Positions 47,783 through 57,333 of a DNA stretch of 64,000 bases are shown piece by piece. The position numbers and the translations under genes are program-made. The notes under the pieces were generated by a model. That model was not told the origin of the DNA. It ran no database searches and saw nothing but the letters and a program-made list of their open reading frames with translations. The stretch covers positions 62,001 to 126,000 of the forward strand of contig JADJYM010000004.1 in the NCBI GenBank assembly GCA_016719755.1, read 5' to 3'. The DNA is from Novosphingobium sp. GTDB lineage: Bacteria; Pseudomonadota; Alphaproteobacteria; Sphingomonadales; Sphingomonadaceae. Each line of letters starts with the position of its first letter. Positions within the stretch are counted from its first letter, which is position 1.

Positions 47783-48877
47783 CTAGGCAAATCTCTGGGG
47801 ATCGTAAGGCTCGGGATCGACTGGCCCCGGCTTGTCGCCAAGGATCAGCCGAAGCGCCAGATCGGCGGCGGCGGGCGCGGTCTGGATGCCGAAACCGCCC
47901 TGTCCGGCAAACCAGAAGAAACGCGGATTGCCGGGGGCAAAGCCATAGACCGGCAGACGATCGGGCGCAAAGCTGCGCAGCCCGGCCCAGCGATGCTCAA
48001 CCCGCTCGATTCGCCAATCGACCACCGCTTCGAACCGGTCGATCGCCAGTGCCACGTCCAGTTCCTCGGGCGCGCAATCGCAGGGCTGACTGGGCGTCTC
48101 GTCATGCGGGCTCAGCCACAGGCGGCCGCTTTCGGGCTTGAAGTAGAACGATCCGTCAAGCCCCAGCACCAGCGGCAGGTCGGCCGGAGGCTGCGGATCG
48201 GTGCGAAGCTGCGCAACCGTGCGGCGATAGGGCTGGATGCCTAGTGCAGCGACACCCGCGATCCGGGCAATGTCATCGGCCCAGGCTCCGGCAGCGTTGA
48301 TCAGCAGGCCAGCGCGCGCTTCGCTGCCGTCGGCCAGTTGCAGCCGCCAGCCTTCGCCCGCAGGCTGCGCGCCAGCCAATGCGGCCCGGCAACGCAGCAC
48401 GGCGCCAAGCCGCCGTGCCTCGGCCAGCCAGTGCTGGTGCAGGCCCGCCACATCGATATCCTGGCAGTCCGGCTCCCAGGCGCCGTGCTGCCATTCATCC
48501 GCAAGTCCGGGCAGGCGGCGTTCGATTGCTGCCCTGTCCAGCGCATCCACGCGCACGCCAAGCGCGGAAAACTCTGCTACGAAGGCATCGCGCGCGGCGC
48601 GCTCGCCGTCCCGCGCCAAGGTCAGCGCGCCGCGCGGGACCAGAAAGCCGTGGCGGTTCAGGTAATCGAACGAAGCCGTGGTCAGCGGCTGAACGCGCGG
48701 GCCGCCATAGCTTTCGGTCCAGAACGCGGCGGAGCGACCGGTGGCATGATAGCCGGGGCGATCCTCCGCCTCGAGCAGCAGTACCGAGCCTTGAGACGCA
48801 AGCCCTGCCGCGAGCGACGCGCCCGCAATACCGGCGCCGACAATCGCGAAATCATAGGAAGCGGACATCGGGTTCAC
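47783..48877 (-). CDS. FAD-dependent oxidoreductase (DAO family)
   Basis: Probable amine or D-amino acid / glycine-type oxidase, 364 residues. The FAD dinucleotide loop VGAGIAGASLAAGL starts at residue 13. HATGRSAAFWTESYG, LINAAGAWADDIARIAGV and the C-terminal FWFAGQGGFGIQTAPAAA match D-amino acid oxidase-like proteins. The substrate is unknown. The start is GTG 48877 (GTGA overlap with the upstream hydrolase stop) or ATG 48868. The two-gene pair with the hydrolase is on the minus strand. Confidence 0.86.
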   Translation of the reverse strand: MNPMSASYDFAIVGAGIAGASLAAGLASQGSVLLLEAEDRPGYHATGRSAAFWTESYGGPRVQPLTTASFDYLNRHGFLVPRGALTLARDGERAARDAFVAEFSALGVRVDALDRAAIERRLPGLADEWQHGAWEPDCQDIDVAGLHQHWLAEARRLGAVLRCRAALAGAQPAGEGWRLQLADGSEARAGLLINAAGAWADDIARIAGVAALGIQPYRRTVAQLRTDPQPPADLPLVLGLDGSFYFKPESGRLWLSPHDETPSQPCDCAPEELDVALAIDRFEAVVDWRIERVEHRWAGLRSFAPDRLPVYGFAPGNPRFFWFAGQGGFGIQTAPAAADLALRLILGDKPGPVDPEPYDPQRFA

Positions 48878-49821
48878 TTGCCCGCGATACGTGCCAGGAA
48901 GGCATCGGCAGCCGCCAGCGCGCGGCCCCGCACCGGATCGGCCTCGCGCAGGATTTCATGATGGGCTTCCTTGCCGAAGCGGACCAGTTCCACCTCTGGC
49001 AGGCGCTGCGCCGCGCGGGCAATGGCGCTGTAACCGACCAGCTTGTCGTTGTCAGTGGCAAGGATCAGCACCGGCACCCTGACCGCTTCCAGCCTGCCGG
49101 GGGCGAACAGGCCGCGCATCGAGGCATAGGCACGCTCCACCCAGCCCCATGAACCCGGCCCCATCACCAGTTCTGGCCGCGCCTCGCGCCACCACATCTC
49201 ATCCGCATAGCGCGCAGGATCGTGAGTGAGCAGGTGAGCGCGGCTTTCCGGAGGCTGGCCAGGCTTCTCGCTCCACTTCCAGGCTGGACGCGATGGCTCG
49301 CCCAGCGCTTTCATCACCCGTGCGGCCAGGTGCATCGCGCCGTCTGGCAGCACTGATGCGGTGAAGCCCAGCATCGGCGCGGAGAGCAGCAGCCCGTCGG
49401 GATCGACCCGCCCCTCGGCCGTGGCCCGCAGCACCAGATGTCCACCCATTGAGTGCCCCGCGAGCACGTGCGGGCCAGGCATCGCCGCCTTCCACTCGGC
49501 CCACAGCGCGGCAAGGTCATCGACCCAGTCGGCGAAATCGCCAACGTGTCCGGTTACCGCATCCTTGCCAAGCCTGCCCGAGCCGGCCTGTCCGTGCCAG
49601 TCGGCAGCGGTCACGCGCCAGCCCTGGCGTGCCCAGTGGTCGAGCGTTTCAAGGTACTTCTCGTAAAAATCGCCACGGCCCGGAAAGAACAGCAACGAAC
49701 CCTTGGCCTTGCCGGAAACCGGCGCCCAGTCGATCCGCCGCACGTCGTGCCCGCCGGGGGAGGTCCAGCGGCTTTCCTGCGCCCCTGCCGGAATGGCGCG
49801 GCGATCGAACACTGCGGTCAA
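48874..49821 (-). CDS. Alpha/beta hydrolase (lysophospholipase-like)
   Basis: 315 residues. The serine nucleophile elbow is GHSMGG (S124); the acid is probably the aspartate in ILATDNDKLVGYS and the base the histidine in GKEAHHEILREAD. This resembles PldB/monoacylglycerol lipase-type enzymes. The start is most likely TTG 49821, because AAGGAA stands 7 bp before it; GTG 49812 is possible. It is divergent from the pilus operon, with 95 bp between. Confidence 0.84.
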   Translation of the reverse strand: MTAVFDRRAIPAGAQESRWTSPGGHDVRRIDWAPVSGKAKGSLLFFPGRGDFYEKYLETLDHWARQGWRVTAADWHGQAGSGRLGKDAVTGHVGDFADWVDDLAALWAEWKAAMPGPHVLAGHSMGGHLVLRATAEGRVDPDGLLLSAPMLGFTASVLPDGAMHLAARVMKALGEPSRPAWKWSEKPGQPPESRAHLLTHDPARYADEMWWREARPELVMGPGSWGWVERAYASMRGLFAPGRLEAVRVPVLILATDNDKLVGYSAIARAAQRLPEVELVRFGKEAHHEILREADPVRGRALAAADAFLARIAGK

Positions 49822-49916
49822 GCTTGAGTTCCTTGCCTAATTCCCGCCTGTTGGGGGTGGTTACTTTTTAGTAAGTCCTGCCCCTTAGACATGCCTCCTG
49901 AACCAGGGGGCAAACC

Positions 49917-50408
49917 ATGCCGGACGTCGACTTCCGTTACATTCTGCTTGGGGGCTTGGCAATCGCACTGCTGACCGCCGCCGTCACCGACATCCGCCGC
50001 CGCCAGATCGACAACTGGCTGAACGCCGGGATCGCGCTTGGCGCGCCGTTGTTCTGGTGGGCCAGCGGACTTTCGCTGTGGCCCGGGGTCGCCTGGCAGC
50101 TGGGCATTGCCGCCATCACCTTCGCCGTCACTGCAGGCCTGTTCGCGATCCGCGCGATGGGCGGCGGCGACGTCAAGTTGCTGACTGTGCTCGCCTTGTG
50201 GATCCAGCCGGAATGGTTCCTGCGCCTGATCGTTGTCATGGCCCTGGCGGGAGGCGTGCTCACGCTTGTCCTGGCCGCGTGGCACCATCTGCGCCGCCAG
50301 CGCGAGCGGCTCGCCGTTCCCTATGGCGTCGCCATTTCCGGCGCGGGCCTGTGGGTGCTCGCCGCGCAATACCTGCCGCATTTTCAGGCCGGAACCGCCG
50401 CTGGTTGA
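49917..50408 (+). CDS. cpaA: Flp pilus prepilin peptidase CpaA (TadV)
   Basis: Membrane aspartic protease (A24) that cleaves Flp prepilin leader peptides. 163 residues with about five TM segments. Catalytic aspartates expected at D25 (VTDIRRRQIDNWLN) and D85 (MGGGDVKLLT). The second motif is the family's GxGD. First gene of the cpa/tad cluster; the pilin gene itself is not adjacent. Translation follows a G-rich leader (CAGGGGGCAAACC). Confidence 0.93.
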   Translation: MPDVDFRYILLGGLAIALLTAAVTDIRRRQIDNWLNAGIALGAPLFWWASGLSLWPGVAWQLGIAAITFAVTAGLFAIRAMGGGDVKLLTVLALWIQPEWFLRLIVVMALAGGVLTLVLAAWHHLRRQRERLAVPYGVAISGAGLWVLAAQYLPHFQAGTAAG

Positions 50409-50488
50409 GCGCGGTGAACCGGATTTTAACCAGTTTGCCCGAAAAGAGGTTTTGATCTTCGGGGTTTTTCTAGGGGGCTTGCATAGCC

Positions 50489-51535
50489 ATGGATAAGAAG
50501 AAGCTGATGCTGCTGCTTGGCGCACTGGTCATTGCGATCGGTACCGCCATGGCTGCCCGTAGCCTGTTCATGGGCGCCGCCGCGCCCAAGGTCGAGGCCG
50601 CGCAGGCCCAGGTTCCCAAGGGACCCAAGGTGCTGGTCGCGCAGCGGGCGCTGCCGGTCGGCACGATCATCACGCAGGATTCCATCTCGTTCCAGCTCTG
50701 GCCCAAGGAGATGGTGCAGGACGCCTACTTCCTGGATGGCGAAGCTGACATGAACAAGCTGCTGGGAACGGTGGTGCGCTATCCGATCACCGCCGGCCAG
50801 CCGGTCACCCAGGGCGCGCTGGTCGCGCCGGGCGATCGCGGCTTCCTGGCGGCGGCGCTTGGCCCCGGCATGCGCGCTGTCACCATCCCGGTGTCGGCCA
50901 AGACCGGCGTCGGCGGCTTCGTCTTCCCGGGCGACCACGTCGATCTGATGCTGACCCAGACCGTGCGCGGCGATGATGGCGACAGCCTGAAGGCAACCGA
51001 AACCTTCCTGCGCAACATCCGCGTGCTCGCAACCGACCAGTCGACCGAGACCGAGACCGCGGACGGCAAGACCGTGGTTCGCGCCTTCCGCACCGTCACG
51101 CTTGAAGTGACCCCGCGCATCGCCGAGAAGATCTCGGTCGCGCAGACCATCGGCACGCTCAGCCTCTCGCTGCGCAGCCTTGCCGACAACCAGTCCGAGC
51201 TCGATCAGGCGATTGCCAGCGGTTCGCTCAAGGTTCCGGCCGGCGCCACCAAGGAGCAGGAGGAGAAGTTCCTCGCCCAGGCGATGAACCGCCCGGCCGA
51301 TGGCAGCTCCAGCTTCGTCACCGGCGGCGACGTCTCGCGCTTCCAGCGCCGGACCATGCCCGCCTCCAAGGCCGACCAGGCCAAGCAGGTCGCGTCAGCC
51401 TTTGCCAATACTATCGCCGATCGCGCCGGGATGCCGCGCGGTGCTGCTCGCCCCGGCGATCCGGTCCAGACCGGCCCGGTGGTGCGCGTGACCCGCGGCA
51501 AGACCACCGTGGTCGAGCCGGTCGGAGGCCGCTGA
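50489..51535 (+). CDS. cpaB: Flp pilus assembly protein CpaB (RcpC)
   Basis: Periplasmic/inner-membrane assembly factor. 348 residues. An N-terminal TM/signal anchor (about 4-25) is followed by a SAF domain (about 46-115: VLVAQRALPVGTIIT...) and RcpC domain (FPGDHVDLMLTQTV). The long C-terminal Ala/Pro-rich part is typical. It lies 80 bp after cpaA and 1 bp before the first ATG of the cpaC reading frame. Confidence 0.93.
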   Translation: MDKKKLMLLLGALVIAIGTAMAARSLFMGAAAPKVEAAQAQVPKGPKVLVAQRALPVGTIITQDSISFQLWPKEMVQDAYFLDGEADMNKLLGTVVRYPITAGQPVTQGALVAPGDRGFLAAALGPGMRAVTIPVSAKTGVGGFVFPGDHVDLMLTQTVRGDDGDSLKATETFLRNIRVLATDQSTETETADGKTVVRAFRTVTLEVTPRIAEKISVAQTIGTLSLSLRSLADNQSELDQAIASGSLKVPAGATKEQEEKFLAQAMNRPADGSSSFVTGGDVSRFQRRTMPASKADQAKQVASAFANTIADRAGMPRGAARPGDPVQTGPVVRVTRGKTTVVEPVGGR

Positions 51536-51587
51536 CATGACCTGTTCCAATTCGCCCGCCATCCACGGCGCCAAGAAAGGCCGCACG

Positions 51588-53213
51588 ATGAAACGCCTTG
51601 CCCTCAACCTCCTGTCTGCCGCCTGCGTGGCTGCGCCGATGGCGCTGGTCCCCGCCGGCAGCGCCCAGGCGCAGTCGGTCAGCCGTCCGGCCAGCGACGT
51701 GGTGCTCTCGATCGGACGCGGCCAGCTGATCACGGTCGGTGGCACCATGGCCGACGTCTTCGTCGCCAACGATGCGATCGCCGACGTCCAGGTCAAGTCC
51801 GCCCGCCAGCTCTATGTCTTCGGCAAGGCCGGGGGCGAGACCACCGTCTACGCCAGCAATGCGGCGGGTGACGTGATCTGGTCCGCCAACGTCCGCGTCG
51901 GCTCGAACATCGACAGCGTCGACCAGATGCTGCGCATGGCGATGCCCGATGCCAAGATCGCGGTTTCGACGATGGGCACCGGCACCTTCCTGCTTACCGG
52001 CACCGTTGCCGCACCAGAGGATGCGGCCGAAGCCCAGCGCCTTGTCCAGGCCTTTGTCGGCAAGGAATCGAACGTCATCACACGGCTGAAGATGGCAACC
52101 CCGCTGCAGGTCAACCTGCAGGTGCGCTTTGCCGAAGTCAGCCGCACCCTGGTGCGCGAAATCGGCTCCAACCTTGTTACCCGCGACATGACCGGCGGCT
52201 TCAGCTTCGGTCTGGCCCGCGGCCGCACCGCAGGCACGATTGGTCCGATCAACACCACCGGCTTCCCGAACGTCGACGCATCGATGCAGTTCGGGCTTCC
52301 GGCGGGTTCGGTCTCGCTGCCGTTCAATCCGGCAACCGGCCAGTTCGTGGTCGGTGGCACGCAGTATACCTTCAACGCCAACCCTTCGGCACAGAACGCG
52401 ATCGGCCTGGCCGGCAAGCTGTTCGGCGTCGACATGCTGGGCTCGCTCGACCTTGGCGAGAAGCTGGGCCTTGTCACCACACTGTCCTCGCCCAATCTCA
52501 CCGCGCTTTCGGGCGAGACGGCGGACTTCCTGGCGGGCGGCGAGTACCCGATCCCGATCAGCCAGGGGCTTGGCACGACCTCGGTCGAATACAAGAAGTT
52601 CGGCGTCAGTCTGGCCTATACCCCGACCGTGCTGGCCAATGGCCGGATTTCGATCCGGGTCCGCCCGGAAGTCTCGGAACTGTCCAGCCAGGGCTCGATC
52701 ACGCTCAACGGCTTCCAGGTGCCCGCCCTTACCGTGCGGCGCGCCGAAACCACGGTGGAACTCGGCTCCGGCCAGAGCTTCATGATCGCCGGCCTGATGA
52801 GCAACAGCTCGCAGAACGCGGTCGACAAGATGCCGGGCGCCGGCGACCTGCCGATCCTGGGATCGCTGTTCCGCTCGACCAGCTTCCGCCGGGGCGAGAC
52901 CGAACTGGTGATCATCGTGACCCCCTATCTGGTCAACCCGGTGAACGCCAACGACATCAAGCTGCCGACCGACGGCTATCAGAATCCCAACGATATCCAG
53001 CGCCTGTTCGGCAACATGGAGAGCGACGGAAAATCTGGCGGAGACCGCCCCAAGCCGACGGCCGCACCGACATCGCTGAACGGCCCCAAGGTTGGCGAAC
53101 TCGATGTGCCCGCCCCGGCTGCGCAGGTCAGCGCTCCGGCCAAGAAGGACAAGCGCAAGCAGCGCACCGCCGCCGCGTCGCAGGACGCCGCCCCCGGCTT
53201 CAGCCTGAACTGA
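51588..53213 (+). CDS. cpaC: Flp pilus secretin CpaC (RcpA)
   Basis: Outer-membrane secretin channel for the Flp pilus. About 541 residues from ATG 51588, chosen because it opens a clean signal peptide (MKRLALNLLSAACVAAPMAL) and follows AAAGG; an ATG at 51537 is in the same frame. An N-terminal BON/secretin-associated region (SRPASDVVLSIGRGQLITVGG) precedes the T2SS/T3SS secretin domain with LTALSGETADFLAGGEYPIP and VPALTVRRAETTVELGSGQSF. The C-terminal FRSTSFRRGETELVIIVTPYLV is the secretin family end. Confidence 0.94.
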   Translation: MKRLALNLLSAACVAAPMALVPAGSAQAQSVSRPASDVVLSIGRGQLITVGGTMADVFVANDAIADVQVKSARQLYVFGKAGGETTVYASNAAGDVIWSANVRVGSNIDSVDQMLRMAMPDAKIAVSTMGTGTFLLTGTVAAPEDAAEAQRLVQAFVGKESNVITRLKMATPLQVNLQVRFAEVSRTLVREIGSNLVTRDMTGGFSFGLARGRTAGTIGPINTTGFPNVDASMQFGLPAGSVSLPFNPATGQFVVGGTQYTFNANPSAQNAIGLAGKLFGVDMLGSLDLGEKLGLVTTLSSPNLTALSGETADFLAGGEYPIPISQGLGTTSVEYKKFGVSLAYTPTVLANGRISIRVRPEVSELSSQGSITLNGFQVPALTVRRAETTVELGSGQSFMIAGLMSNSSQNAVDKMPGAGDLPILGSLFRSTSFRRGETELVIIVTPYLVNPVNANDIKLPTDGYQNPNDIQRLFGNMESDGKSGGDRPKPTAAPTSLNGPKVGELDVPAPAAQVSAPAKKDKRKQRTAAASQDAAPGFSLN

Positions 53214-53228
53214 GAGAGGTAACTGGCA

Positions 53229-53891
53229 ATGCGTAAATCGATGACCCGCCCGGAAATCCGCAGGGCGCTCGCCTCGGCCCTCACCCTCTCGCTCGGCCTT
53301 GCTCTGGCCGGTTGCGGCGGCATGCCGACCAATCGCCAGCTTGAGAGCGTCCATCAGCCGATTGTCGAGCGGACCAACTACACGCTCGACGTCAGCGCCG
53401 GCCCGGGAGGTCTCTCCCTGCCTGAACAGCGCCGTCTGGCGGGCTGGTTCGAGGCAATGGACCTGCGCTATGGCGATCGCATCTCGATCGACGATCCGCT
53501 TCATTCGGGCACCAGCCGCAGCGCGGTTGAAGCCGTGGCGAGCCGCTTCGGGATGCTGGTGGGCGAAGATGCCCCGGTCACCCCGGGCTATGTCAACGCC
53601 GGCACGGTGCGCGTGATCGTCACCCGTTCCAGCGCGTCGGTTCCGGGCTGCCCGGACTGGTCGGCGAAGTCGGACACCAACCTGAACAACGCGACTTCAG
53701 CCAACTACGGCTGCGCCACCAATTCGAACATCGCCTCAATGGTCGCTGATCCGGAGCACCTGATCCGCGGCGCCAACTCGACCGGTCGCACCGTGGTGAT
53801 GAGCTCGACCAAGGCAATCGACAGCTACCGCGAGGCCAAGCCCACCGGCGAACAGGGCCTCAAGCAAGAATCCACGCAGCAAGGGAAGTAA
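53229..53891 (+). CDS. cpaD: Flp pilus lipoprotein CpaD
   Basis: Outer-membrane/periplasmic lipoprotein of the Tad system, 220 residues. The lipobox LALAGC places the lipid cysteine near residue 29. RSAVEAVASRFGMLVGEDAPV and the disulfide-like SVPGCPDWSAKSD..NYGCATNSNIASM block are the CpaD signature. It starts 15 bp after the cpaC stop with GAGAGGT as ribosome-binding site. Confidence 0.93.
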   Translation: MRKSMTRPEIRRALASALTLSLGLALAGCGGMPTNRQLESVHQPIVERTNYTLDVSAGPGGLSLPEQRRLAGWFEAMDLRYGDRISIDDPLHSGTSRSAVEAVASRFGMLVGEDAPVTPGYVNAGTVRVIVTRSSASVPGCPDWSAKSDTNLNNATSANYGCATNSNIASMVADPEHLIRGANSTGRTVVMSSTKAIDSYREAKPTGEQGLKQESTQQGK

Positions 53892-53894
53892 GCC

Positions 53895-55184
53895 ATGAAC
53901 GCGCCCTGGAAACCCAGCATGCCCGGCAATCGCGACCCCTTCAACGCGTTCCTGTGCGACGATGCCGCGCTTGACGTGCTGCGGCCGGTCGTGATCGAAA
54001 TGGGCTGGCAGCCTGAAAAGTGCAACAAGGGTGGGCTGCGCAATGCGGTCCAGTCGCTGTCGATCTCGGCCAGCCCGAACATCCTGATGGTCGACCTGTC
54101 GGAAAGCGGCGATCCGCTCAGCGACATCAACGCCCTGGCCGAGGTCTGCGAGCCCGGCACGGTGGTGATTGCGGTCGGGCAGGTCAACGACGTGCGCCTC
54201 TATCGCGATCTGATCGCCAGCGGCATCCACGATTACTTGCTCAAGCCGCTTTCGCCGGGCCAGATCCGCGATTCGCTGGTCAACGCCCAGGCGATCTTCA
54301 GCGCCCCCAAGAGCCACGATCCGCAGGCGGCCAAGCGTCATATCTCCACTGCGGTGATCGGTACGCGCGGCGGCGTGGGCGCCTCCACGCTGGCCACTTC
54401 GCTGGCTTGGCTGTTCAGCGCCGACAACAAGATGCCGACCGCACTGCTCGATCTTGACGTGCACTTCGGCACCGGCGCGCTCTCGCTCGATCTCGAACCT
54501 GGCCGCGGCCTGACCGACGCCATCGAGAACCCCAGCCGCATCGATGGCCTGTTCATCGAACGCGCCATGATCCGCGCCAACGATCACCTGGCGATCCTTT
54601 CGGCCGAAGCGCCGATGAACACGCCGCTGATGACCGATGGCGCCGCCTTCGTGCAGCTGGAGGAGGAATTCCGCCAAGCGTTCGAAATGACGGTGATCGA
54701 CCTGCCGCGCAACATGCTGATCAACTTCCCGCACCTGCTCAACGATGTGAACGTTGTGCTGCTGGTGGTGGAAATGACGCTGGCCTCTGCCCGCGACGCG
54801 ATCCGCATCCTCTCGTGGCTCAAGGCGAATGCCGGGCACATCCAGCCGATCATCGTCGCCAACAAGGTCCAGGCCGGCGTTTCCGAGATTTCGAAAGCCG
54901 ATTTCGAAGCCTCGATCGAACGCAAGATCGCCTTCACGATCCCTTACGACATCAAGGCTGCGGCCAATGCCGCCAAGCTTGGCCAGACCTTTGCCGATGC
55001 CAACCGCTCGGCCAAGGCCGGCTCGGTGATCCGCGATCTCTCCAAGGCGGTGATGGGCGTGGGCGATGGCGAAACGGTGGACGAGGTGGTCAAGGCCAAG
55101 TCCTCGCTGCTTGGCAAGCTCGACCTCAAGGCACTGATGCCGAAGAAGGACAAGGCCAAGCAGCCGGTTCCGGCCAAGGCCTGA
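53895..55184 (+). CDS. cpaE: Flp pilus localisation ATPase CpaE (TadZ)
   Basis: ParA/MinD-like protein that localises the pilus machinery. 429 residues. Receiver-like N-terminal domain (about 16-130, LMVDLSESGDPL), then the P-loop GTRGGVGAST at 156-165, in which the usual invariant lysine is replaced. Variant P-loops are common in CpaE. LLDLDVHFGTGALSLDLEP and VVLLVVEMTLASARDAIRIL match MinD/ParA-like CpaE. The gene that should follow, cpaF, is absent. Confidence 0.93.
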   Translation: MNAPWKPSMPGNRDPFNAFLCDDAALDVLRPVVIEMGWQPEKCNKGGLRNAVQSLSISASPNILMVDLSESGDPLSDINALAEVCEPGTVVIAVGQVNDVRLYRDLIASGIHDYLLKPLSPGQIRDSLVNAQAIFSAPKSHDPQAAKRHISTAVIGTRGGVGASTLATSLAWLFSADNKMPTALLDLDVHFGTGALSLDLEPGRGLTDAIENPSRIDGLFIERAMIRANDHLAILSAEAPMNTPLMTDGAAFVQLEEEFRQAFEMTVIDLPRNMLINFPHLLNDVNVVLLVVEMTLASARDAIRILSWLKANAGHIQPIIVANKVQAGVSEISKADFEASIERKIAFTIPYDIKAAANAAKLGQTFADANRSAKAGSVIRDLSKAVMGVGDGETVDEVVKAKSSLLGKLDLKALMPKKDKAKQPVPAKA

Positions 55185-55254
55185 TCCACGCAATGCGCGG
55201 CCGGGCCTGGCGGTCCGGCCGCTCCTTCAAAGCCAGGGAAGGCACGCGAAGCCA

Positions 55255-56226
55255 ATGAACATCATCCAGATCCTGCTGATCGCCGTGGGGCTGATGTCTT
55301 TCATGGTACTGGGCTATCTCGCCCTGTCGGGCCCTTCGGCGGCGAAGGAAAGCCAGCGCCGGCTGCAATCGGTGCGCTTCCGCCATTCGGAAAGCACCAG
55401 CGACAAGGTCGAGGCCCAGCTGCGCAAGGCCGTCGCCGCGCGCAAGCCCAAGATGCACCACATCGCCGGTTCGGAAAGCCGCGTTGCCGCGCTGGCCCTG
55501 CGCCTGCACCGGACGGGCAAGGGCTGGACGCTGAGCCAGTACCTCTATGCCTCGGTTGGCGTGATGCTTGGGGTGACCGTACTGATCTACCTCAAGTCCG
55601 GTGCGGCCATGCTGTCGCTGGGCGTGGGCCTGCTGGTCGGGATCGGCCTGCCGCACATGGTGGTCAACTTCTTCATCAACAAGCGCAGCAACGCCTTCAC
55701 CTCCAAGTTCCCCGACGCGATCGAGCTGCTGGTGCGCGGTCTGCGTTCCGGCCTGCCAGTAACGGAAACGCTGGGCGTCGTCTCCAGCGAAGTCCCCGGC
55801 CCGGTGGGCGAGGAATTCAAGCTGGTGACCGAACGCATCAAGATCGGCAAGACCATGGAGGACGCCCTCCAGGAGACCGCCGACCGGCTCAACACGCCCG
55901 AATTCAGCTTCTTCTGCATCACCCTGGCGATCCAGCGCGAGACCGGTGGCAACCTGGCAGAAACGCTTTCGAACCTGGCCGACGTGCTGCGCAAGCGCGC
56001 CCAGATGAAGCTCAAGATCAAGGCAATGAGCTCTGAATCGAAGGCCTCGGCCTATATCGTCGGCTCGCTGCCCTTCATCGTCTTCACCATGATCTGGTGG
56101 ATCAACCCCAAGTATCTTGGCGGCTTCTTCACCGACGACCGACTGATCGCCACCGGCCTTGGCGGCCTGGTGTGGATGTCGATCGGCGCCTTCATCATGG
56201 CCAAGATGGTCAGTTTCGAGATCTGA
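55255..56226 (+). CDS. tadB: Flp pilus membrane protein TadB
   Basis: Inner-membrane platform protein of the Tad apparatus, T2SF fold. 323 residues. An N-terminal TM (about 4-22), two central TM segments and one C-terminal TM; the T2SF domain contains FPDAIELLVRGLRSGLPVTE and SFFCITLAIQRETGGNLAETL. It starts 70 bp after cpaE; in standard tad clusters the roughly 1.4-kb cpaF/tadA lies in this gap. Confidence 0.94.
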   Translation: MNIIQILLIAVGLMSFMVLGYLALSGPSAAKESQRRLQSVRFRHSESTSDKVEAQLRKAVAARKPKMHHIAGSESRVAALALRLHRTGKGWTLSQYLYASVGVMLGVTVLIYLKSGAAMLSLGVGLLVGIGLPHMVVNFFINKRSNAFTSKFPDAIELLVRGLRSGLPVTETLGVVSSEVPGPVGEEFKLVTERIKIGKTMEDALQETADRLNTPEFSFFCITLAIQRETGGNLAETLSNLADVLRKRAQMKLKIKAMSSESKASAYIVGSLPFIVFTMIWWINPKYLGGFFTDDRLIATGLGGLVWMSIGAFIMAKMVSFEI

Positions 56227-56245
56227 GCGAGCGATTGGACAAACC

Positions 56246-57271
56246 ATGCTGAACACACCGCCCGGACCCACGCTCCTCGGTATCGACGTCATCTGGGTCG
56301 GTACGATCCTTGCCGCCCTGGCGACAATGGCCGTACTCTTCGCAGTCTATACCGCAGTCACGATCCGCGATCCTATGCAGAAGCGCGTCAAGGCGCTCAA
56401 CGAGCGGCGCGAGCAGCTCAAGTCAGGCATCCTGACGCAGACCGCCAAGAAGCGCGCCAAGCTGGTGCGCGGCAGCGAAACCACCGACAAGATGAAGGAC
56501 ACCCTGTCCTCCTTGAAGGTGCTCCAGCAAAGCCAGCTCGATGCGATCCAGCAGAAGCTGGCCCAGGCGGGCGTGCGCAAGAAGGAACTCGGCTTCGTCG
56601 TCATCTTCGCGCGCATGGTGCTGCCGCTGGTGTTCGGCTCCATCGCCGGGATCATGATCTACGGCATCAACTTCTTCCCCGACTGGGGCGGAATGAAGAA
56701 GCTGTTCGCCTTCGCAACTGTCGTCGGCCTGAGCTACAAGGGGCCGGAAATCTATATCCAGAACATGATTTCCAAGCGCACCGACGCGATCCGCAAGGGC
56801 CTGCCCGACGCGCTCGATCTGCTGGTGATCTGCGCCGAGGCAGGTCTGACGGTCGACGCCGCCTTCAACCGCGTGGCGCGCGAACTGGGCCGGGCCTATC
56901 CGGAACTGGGCGACGAATTCGCGCTTACCGCGATCGAGCTGTCGTTCCTTAGCGAGCGCCGCCAGGCCTTCGAAAACCTTGCCTGGCGCGTCAAGCTGGA
57001 TGCGGTCAAGGGCGTTACCACCACCATGGTCCAGACCGAACGCTATGGTACGCCGCTGGCCTCCGCGCTGCGCGTGCTTTCGGCCGAATTCCGCAATGAA
57101 CGCATGATGCGGGCCGAAGAAAAGGCCGCGCGCCTGCCCGCGATCATGACCGTGCCGCTGATCATGTTCATTCTGCCGGTGCTGTTCGTGGTCATCCTTG
57201 GCCCGGCCGCCTGCTCCATCGCCGACGCCTTCGCTGGCGACGGCCCGGCAAAGGGCGGCGGAGCCGGCTGA
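56246..57271 (+). CDS. tadC: Flp pilus membrane protein TadC
   Basis: Second T2SF-type platform protein. 341 residues from ATG 56246. TM near 18-38, then a basic coil (about 45-110), TM pair, and T2SF domain with RKGLPDALDLLVICAEAGLTV and LSFLSERRQAFENLAWRV; the final TM is IMTVPLIMFILPVLFVVILGP. Last gene of the operon; a perfect hairpin terminator follows. No TadD or TadG-like genes are present. Confidence 0.94.
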   Translation: MLNTPPGPTLLGIDVIWVGTILAALATMAVLFAVYTAVTIRDPMQKRVKALNERREQLKSGILTQTAKKRAKLVRGSETTDKMKDTLSSLKVLQQSQLDAIQQKLAQAGVRKKELGFVVIFARMVLPLVFGSIAGIMIYGINFFPDWGGMKKLFAFATVVGLSYKGPEIYIQNMISKRTDAIRKGLPDALDLLVICAEAGLTVDAAFNRVARELGRAYPELGDEFALTAIELSFLSERRQAFENLAWRVKLDAVKGVTTTMVQTERYGTPLASALRVLSAEFRNERMMRAEEKAARLPAIMTVPLIMFILPVLFVVILGPAACSIADAFAGDGPAKGGGAG

Positions 57272-57299
57272 ACCGGGACCGCAGGACAAGGAAAAGCGA

Positions 57300-57329
57300 C
57301 CGGGCCGGACATCAAGTCCGGCCCGGTTT
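57300..57329. terminator. Bidirectional terminator between tadC and the FAH-family gene
   Basis: Perfect 11-bp stem (57300-57310 with 57316-57326), 5-nt ATCAA loop, followed by TTTC on the plus strand. It lies between convergent genes. Confidence 0.85.
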
Positions 57330-57333
57330 CGCA

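Noticed and set aside
51411..53504. Open frame of about 700 codons on the minus strand over cpaC
   Set aside because: Antisense to a clear secretin gene; composition is typical of GC-driven shadows.
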